Of a stretch of 10,496 nucleotides of DNA, positions 6,668 through 10,496 are shown piece after piece (positions within the stretch are counted from its first letter, which is position 1; every line of letters starts with the position of its first letter). The stretch comes from Acidilobaceae archaeon. Lineage in GTDB: Archaea > Thermoproteota > Thermoprotei_A > Sulfolobales > Acidilobaceae. The stretch covers positions 1 through 10,496 of the forward strand of contig JALSQM010000088.1 in assembly GCA_026985385.1 (NCBI GenBank). Reading direction: 5' to 3'. Made by a program: the position numbers and the translations under genes. A model generated the notes under the pieces. The model was not told the DNA's origin. It searched no databases and was given only the letters and a program-made list of their open reading frames with translations.

Positions 6668-8095
6668 GTGGTGGGCGTAGATGTGATCTTGGCCTCGCTC
6701 TACGCAGGGCTTGCAGCCGGCATCCTAGTCCCCCTAACGCCCAGGCATAGGGGCAACGTGGCGCTGGGCCTAGCCTGGGTCGGCACGGCGCTTTACGTCA
6801 TAGCTGCAGCGCTGACTATGGTGCGTGTAGAAGAGTCGGGACCACTGACTCTGTACTCGGGCCTCGTAGTGCACGATGCCTTCTCATCGTTTATGCTAGT
6901 AATAGCAGGCCTCGCGGCAGTGCTGGCACTCTTGTCGGTTGAGGGCCAGGCATCCGAGTGGCCGACGCACCCGGCATTCTATAGCCTACTACCCATCATA
7001 CTCTTCGGAGTATACATGATGACCGGGGCCGCTAACGCCCTCTTCTTCCTAGCCGTGTGGCTCCTCGTCTCGGTGGCCAGCTACGTCGTAATAGCCCTGC
7101 CGGGCGACGCTGCGAGCAGGGGCGCGGCTGTCAGGTACATACTAATGGGTGCCATAGCAACCCTATTCCTAGCGATGTGGGTGGCCGTACACGCGGTCGC
7201 CACGGGCACGGTGGCGCTGGCTGCGCCCCGCTCTGATGTGTTCGACTTCAGTGTGTACCCGAGGACGGGTGTTGGCGCGCTAGCGCTGATGCTCTTCCTA
7301 GCGGCGGTGGGCTTCAAGCTGGGGGTTGTCCCCTTCCACTGGTGGCTCCCCAACGTCTATGGGAGGGCCGACGGCAGGGCTGTGAGTATAGTAGCTGGAG
7401 TGGCGAAGGTGGGCTTCATAGCCGTAGCGGCGAGGCTCGTCTACTACGCTGCAAGCCCCGCCAACGCTAAGGCTCTCGCAGCCGTCCTAGCGGGCCTCGC
7501 AGTGATTACAATGACCTACGGTAACATAGCAGCTCTGACAACGAGGGATCTCCAGGCCATACTCGCTTATAGTAGTATAGCACATATAGGATACATACTG
7601 ACTGCCCTCGCAGCCGCGGCGTACCTTAAGGGGGTGGCGGGATCAAGCCTAGCCCTAGCGGCCCTCGCAGCCGTTGCCATACACACGCTAGCCTACAGCC
7701 TGGCTAAGGCCCCCCTCTTCGCCGCCCTCGGAGGCGAGTGGGCCCCCGACCTCAGGGGGCTCCGCGGCATAGCAAAGGCCAGCCCTGGCCTAGCCTCTGG
7801 TATAGCGCTCCTCCTCCTAAGCCTCCTCGGGGTACCCCCGCTAGTGGGCTTCTGGGGCAAACTATACATGTTCATGGCCGCCATAAAGTACTCGCTACCC
7901 CTCGTAGCCATAGCTCTGATCAATAGCGGCATAAGTGCTGTCTACTATGTAATAGCGATACGCGAGCTCTCCAGGCCCGCGGAGGAGGTAAAACTGCCCC
8001 CGCCGAGTGTTAGGGCTTCAATAGCAGCTGCAGCACTCATAACACTGGTAGTGGGTGTTGCAGCGCCCTACCTCGTAGCGCTCATAGCCCCCTAA
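6668..8095 (+). CDS. nuoN: NADH-quinone oxidoreductase-like subunit N (ND2 homologue)
   Basis: This is the antiporter-like proton-pumping subunit next to NuoK. From GTG 6668 it has 475 residues, typical of NuoN. The start is set by GGAGGTGA at 6655-6662; GTG 6671 is also possible. Seen from that start: GFKLGVVPFHWWLPNVYGRA with TM7 Lys217, SIVAGVAKVGFIAVAARL with TM8 Lys247, YSSIAHIGYILTALAAAAY, HTLAYSLAKAPLF, and LLGVPPLVGFWGKLYMF with TM12 Lys398. The TM5 acid of the family (E. coli Glu133, in FLGIELISLP) is replaced by Trp131 in FFLAVWLLVSVAS, and E. coli Lys158 aligns with Arg156. The Lys chain is therefore intact while the TM5 Glu of the Glu-Lys pair is lost. It is the last nuo gene in the run; a pyrimidine tract follows. 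Confidence 0.93.
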   Translation: MVGVDVILASLYAGLAAGILVPLTPRHRGNVALGLAWVGTALYVIAAALTMVRVEESGPLTLYSGLVVHDAFSSFMLVIAGLAAVLALLSVEGQASEWPTHPAFYSLLPIILFGVYMMTGAANALFFLAVWLLVSVASYVVIALPGDAASRGAAVRYILMGAIATLFLAMWVAVHAVATGTVALAAPRSDVFDFSVYPRTGVGALALMLFLAAVGFKLGVVPFHWWLPNVYGRADGRAVSIVAGVAKVGFIAVAARLVYYAASPANAKALAAVLAGLAVITMTYGNIAALTTRDLQAILAYSSIAHIGYILTALAAAAYLKGVAGSSLALAALAAVAIHTLAYSLAKAPLFAALGGEWAPDLRGLRGIAKASPGLASGIALLLLSLLGVPPLVGFWGKLYMFMAAIKYSLPLVAIALINSGISAVYYVIAIRELSRPAEEVKLPPPSVRASIAAAALITLVVGVAAPYLVALIAP

Positions 8096-8168
8096 GCCCC
8101 AGGCTTTTCTCTCAATGCGCCCCCATGCTTTTCATGTACGCCGATCGACCACTCCAGGGTGTCCGCTG
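8096..8168. other. intergenic gap between the nuo operon and the decarboxylase gene
   Basis: This is the only real intergenic space in the window. It holds a pyrimidine tract, CTTTTCTCTC at 8104-8113, which could act as a weak archaeal-type terminator of the nuo transcript. A second CTTTT lies at 8128-8132. AGGGTGT at 8156-8162 could be the ribosome site for ATG 8169. No hairpin or strong TATA/BRE pair is evident, so it is unclear whether the downstream genes have their own promoter. Confidence 0.35.
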
Positions 8169-9260
8169 ATGCCTGGCCTCGTAGAGAGGATTGTATGCGG
8201 CGACGAGAGGAGGGCCTCTCTGAAGGTAATTGGGGGGATGATCCCCTATCCCCCCTACTGTCTCTGTGACGCTATGGAGGGGGCTCTTCACGAGAACTTG
8301 GGGGATCCATACGCTTACCCTGGTCTAACTGAAATGGTCGGAGAAGTAGTTTCATTTGCCTCCAAGGCATCCCTGGGGCGTGTGTATCCTGGCTGGGTCA
8401 CTAGCGGCGCTACGGAGTCCAACATTCTAGCATTATACGCTGCGAGGGAGGAGGGGTATACGACCGTGATTAGATTCTCGTCCGCCCACTACTCGATCTC
8501 CAAGGCCGCCAGGATCCTGGGGATGAGGGAGGTAGTAGTGGAGAGCCTTGGGGGGTTCGCGGCGAACATTGAGGGCCTCGAGGAGGCGTTGGAGGAGAAC
8601 CCCGGCTCTCTAGTGGTAGCTACCCTAGGCACCACGGAGACGGGCTATCTAGACCCCGTGCCTGACATGGCAAGGCTGGCTAGGAGGTACGACTCCATAC
8701 TACACATCGATGCGGCGTTCACGGGGCCCCTCCTAGCCTACCTAGGCTCCTCGAAGGCGCCGAAAGCCCTCGACGCCACGGTTAGAACCATGGCGGTTGA
8801 CCTCCATAAAATACCTGAAGCCCCCCTAGGGGTAGGCGTGCTACTCGCTTACTCGAACGATCTACTTGAGAGTCTCTGGTTCGAGGCACCTTACTTGCCT
8901 AGTGGCAGGCAGTTCGGCATCCTAGGCTCGAGGCCCGCGGCGCCACTCGCCGCTGCGAGTATGATAGCTAGAAGAATCGAGCCGCACATGGGAGAGATAG
9001 CGGAGGCATTGATGGATTCCACCCGGGAGGTCTACGATGAACTAGTGGAGAGGGGGCCCTACGGGGCCCCCCACCCCCCTGAGTCGCCTCTCATATGCCT
9101 AACACACCCCATGCACAGGAGGGTTCACGGGAGGCTACAGGCTCTGGGATATAGGGCCTATCAATGCCCAACCTTCGGAGGCGTGAGGCTGGCTATAATG
9201 CCCCACGTGCTTGGAGGTGTGCTTCGGGAATGGGTGGAAGTCCTGAGGAGGGTAGCTTAG
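8169..9260 (+). CDS. mfnA: PLP-dependent group II decarboxylase, MfnA / archaeal aspartate decarboxylase type
   Basis: This is probably a soluble pyridoxal-phosphate amino acid decarboxylase. The family makes tyramine from tyrosine in methanogens (methanofuran). In non-methanogenic archaea it makes beta-alanine from aspartate for CoA, which is the likelier role here (inference). From ATG 8169 it has 363 residues; the frame is open to an ATG at 8115, but the extra 18 residues do not look like the family. Seen from 8169: ENLGDPYAYPG (42-52), GWVTSGATESNI (75-86, family GGTEAN), and AHYSISKAARILGM with His107, which stacks on PLP. Further on are GTTETGYLDP (154-163), HIDAAFTGP with Asp181, which pairs with the PLP pyridine N, and DLHKIPEAPLGVGVL with the Schiff-base Lys214. 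GSRPAAPLAAA is the conserved 'GSR' segment. The 3' end overlaps the next gene by 31 bases. Substrate cannot be told from sequence. Confidence 0.85.
   Translation: MPGLVERIVCGDERRASLKVIGGMIPYPPYCLCDAMEGALHENLGDPYAYPGLTEMVGEVVSFASKASLGRVYPGWVTSGATESNILALYAAREEGYTTVIRFSSAHYSISKAARILGMREVVVESLGGFAANIEGLEEALEENPGSLVVATLGTTETGYLDPVPDMARLARRYDSILHIDAAFTGPLLAYLGSSKAPKALDATVRTMAVDLHKIPEAPLGVGVLLAYSNDLLESLWFEAPYLPSGRQFGILGSRPAAPLAAASMIARRIEPHMGEIAEALMDSTREVYDELVERGPYGAPHPPESPLICLTHPMHRRVHGRLQALGYRAYQCPTFGGVRLAIMPHVLGGVLREWVEVLRRVA
9213..9219 (+). promoter_or_regulatory. Shine-Dalgarno site GGAGGTG for the FdhE-like gene
   Basis: GGAGGTG lies inside the 3' end of the decarboxylase gene, 10 bases before ATG 9230. 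It supports that ATG over the earlier in-frame ATG at 9164, whose extra 22 residues (MPNLRRREAGYNAPRAW...) are a low-complexity shadow of the decarboxylase frame. Confidence 0.6.
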
Positions 9261-9973
9261 AGGGGTTCCGTCTAGCCCTAAAGATGTACGGTAGGATAGC
9301 CGGGATCCCTCTCGACGAGGAGTCAGCCCTGAAGGTGGAGGAGCTTGAATTAAAGATAATGTCCACCCTTAGGGGGGAGGCTTCTAAAGCCGTTGATAGC
9401 GGTCTGGGGCTCTCGGAGTGGTCGTCTAGCCTACTCGAGTCCGGCGTGCTTGGAGACCTCTACAAACTGGCGGCTGAGACTCTTGGGGTCGAGGGTGCAG
9501 GCCTCGAGGAGGCCCGTTCCCTCCTGGAGTCGGGCAGGTATGATGAGCCCGGGGCCCAGGCCCTCTTCATAGTCCTGCAGGCCGTGGCTAGGGCGTACGC
9601 TGAAGCGCTACTCGCGAGGGAGGGCTTGAGGGAGAAGTTAACCCACGTATGCCCCGTCTGCGGCGTTGAGACAGACATTATGGTGGCGCGGGGCGCTGGA
9701 AGGTACTCGATGTTATGCCCCTTCTGCTACTATGAGTGGATGCTGCCTGGCAGGGGGCTAGTGTGCCCACGCTGCGGCTCCCGCGATAGATTCGCGCTAG
9801 GCGTCTACACAGGCCGCAGTGATAGGAGGCTGGCTCTCCTCCACTGCCAGAACTGCGGGTTCACCGCGCGCTTGATAAATGACCCGGAGATATACAGGAG
9901 GGCCCCGAGGAGCCTACTACCGCTTATAGCTCTGGGAGCCGATAGGTATAGGAGCGTGGTCGAGGAAGACTAG
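9230..9973 (+). CDS. fdhE: FdhE-like formate dehydrogenase accessory protein (double zinc ribbon)
   Basis: FdhE family proteins bind the catalytic subunit of formate dehydrogenase and help its maturation before use or export; they are soluble. From ATG 9230 this protein has 247 residues, somewhat shorter than bacterial FdhE (~300). The N-terminal ~135 residues are helical and poorly conserved. The C-terminal part has four Cys pairs: CPVC (141, 144), CPFC (163, 166), CPRC (179, 182) and CQNC (206, 209). They are spaced as in the rubredoxin-like tandem of FdhE (CPVCG...C..C..EW...CP.CG...C..CG). The YYEWML after the second pair matches the family's 'CGTEW'. No formate dehydrogenase gene is in the window. 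It overlaps the decarboxylase by 31 bases and is probably co-transcribed. It could instead be an unrelated two-ribbon protein; the arrangement favours FdhE. Confidence 0.65.
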   Translation: MGGSPEEGSLEGFRLALKMYGRIAGIPLDEESALKVEELELKIMSTLRGEASKAVDSGLGLSEWSSSLLESGVLGDLYKLAAETLGVEGAGLEEARSLLESGRYDEPGAQALFIVLQAVARAYAEALLAREGLREKLTHVCPVCGVETDIMVARGAGRYSMLCPFCYYEWMLPGRGLVCPRCGSRDRFALGVYTGRSDRRLALLHCQNCGFTARLINDPEIYRRAPRSLLPLIALGADRYRSVVEED

Positions 9974-10496
9974 GGCAGTGCCGTAGATGGTATCCCAAGC
10001 CTCCTCTCAATATACTTCGCGGTGAACCAGGCCTCCCTTCCCCTATACGCGTCGACAACGACCCGCTTGGGCCTAGCCTCCTCCACGTACTCTATCACCT
10101 CGCTGAAGGTCGCGTGATCGCTGAATGACACGTTGTATATGTTGTCGCTCACTCTGACTGCTACGGCCCTCAACTCCCTCCCCGTAAGCTTCACGTGTAT
10201 CCCGGGTCTCCTCCGCATTGAGTTGAACCTACTAGTGTGGGCGAAGACTACTACAGGCTCTCCGTCGAAGACCCTGTCTATGGTGGTTAGGGGCTCTATG
10301 TTAACACCATAGAACTCCGAGGCTATACGCGCCATCCTCAGAGTCTTAGGGTCGGCTGCGAATGGCTCCCCGATACCCCTAAGTCTAAGCTCCACCATTA
10401 CCTCTTGAAGCTTCCCATTAAAACCGTAAATGTAGACTGTGCCCTCCCTCAGGCCCCTCTCGACCAGTGATAGGAGAGCCGCCAGCGCGTCCCATT
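9970..10496 (-). CDS. beta-CASP metallo-beta-lactamase-like nuclease, C-terminal part (partial at right edge)
   Basis: This is probably the C-terminal region of an archaeal metallo-beta-lactamase-fold exonuclease of the mRNA 3'-end-processing-factor type, acting on RNA or DNA. The frame is open past the ATG at 10398 to the window edge. The upstream 32 codons read WDALAALLSLVERGLREG then TVYIYGFNGKLQEV, which resembles the beta-CASP helix and the 'Y.G..QE' segment of the family. About 174 residues are visible, so 10398 is not the true start. SDHATFSEVIEYVEEARPKR matches the RMMBL domain pattern SGHAD...L..F......K, including the metal-ligand His. The following strand reads VVVDAYRG where many members have V.VHG, so the last conserved His is not present. 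The metal-binding HxHxDH motif would lie outside the window. It is convergent with the FdhE-like gene, and both stops use one CTAG. Confidence 0.6.
   Translation of the reverse strand, partial: WDALAALLSLVERGLREGTVYIYGFNGKLQEVMVELRLRGIGEPFAADPKTLRMARIASEFYGVNIEPLTTIDRVFDGEPVVVFAHTSRFNSMRRRPGIHVKLTGRELRAVAVRVSDNIYNVSFSDHATFSEVIEYVEEARPKRVVVDAYRGREAWFTAKYIERRLGIPSTALP

Noticed and set aside
8127..8137. Possible TATA-like element (GCTTTTCATGT) before the decarboxylase gene
   Set aside because: The spacing to ATG 8169 is workable, but the sequence is a poor match to an archaeal TATA box and no purine-rich BRE precedes it.

Overview
The window reads as chromosome from a hyperthermophilic crenarchaeon (Thermoprotei, probably a Desulfurococcales- or Acidilobales-like lineage). 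The DNA is GC-rich. Arginine is mostly AGG and isoleucine mostly ATA. GTG and TTG starts are common, and G-rich Shine-Dalgarno sites (GGAGGTGA type) sit inside the ends of the preceding genes. Genes are packed with gaps of a few bases or with overlaps. The lineage is inferred from these traits and the gene families, not from a search.

Positions 1-8095 hold the distal part of an archaeal complex I operon, all on the + strand: nuoD (3' half only), nuoH, nuoI, nuoJ, nuoK, nuoM, nuoL, nuoN. There is no nuoE, nuoF or nuoG between nuoD and nuoH, so the complex is the NuoEFG-less form, whose electron donor is not NADH through the classical module. NuoD has no C-terminal Ni-binding cysteine motif, so this is a quinone-reducing complex, not a group 4 hydrogenase. 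NuoI (two [4Fe-4S] clusters) passes electrons to NuoB/NuoD. NuoH forms the quinone chamber floor, and NuoJ, K, M, L and N form the proton-pumping membrane arm. nuoM precedes nuoL. Two antiporter-like subunits lack a charged residue that the bacterial family uses: NuoN has Trp at the TM5 Glu position and NuoM has Gly at the TM8 Lys position.

Positions 8096-8168 are a short intergenic gap with a pyrimidine tract. Positions 8169-9973 hold two overlapping + strand genes. The first is a PLP-dependent group II decarboxylase of the MfnA/aspartate decarboxylase type, probably making beta-alanine for CoA. The second is an FdhE-like zinc-ribbon protein, which suggests that a formate dehydrogenase or similar molybdo/tungsto-enzyme exists elsewhere in the genome.

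Positions 9970-10496 hold the C-terminal part of a beta-CASP metallo-beta-lactamase-like nuclease on the - strand. It runs off the right edge of the window. Its stop codon shares a CTAG palindrome with the stop of the FdhE-like gene. I see no mobile element, CRISPR array, tRNA, rRNA or convincingly new system; the notable points are residue-level oddities in the pump subunits and the placement of the FdhE-like gene.
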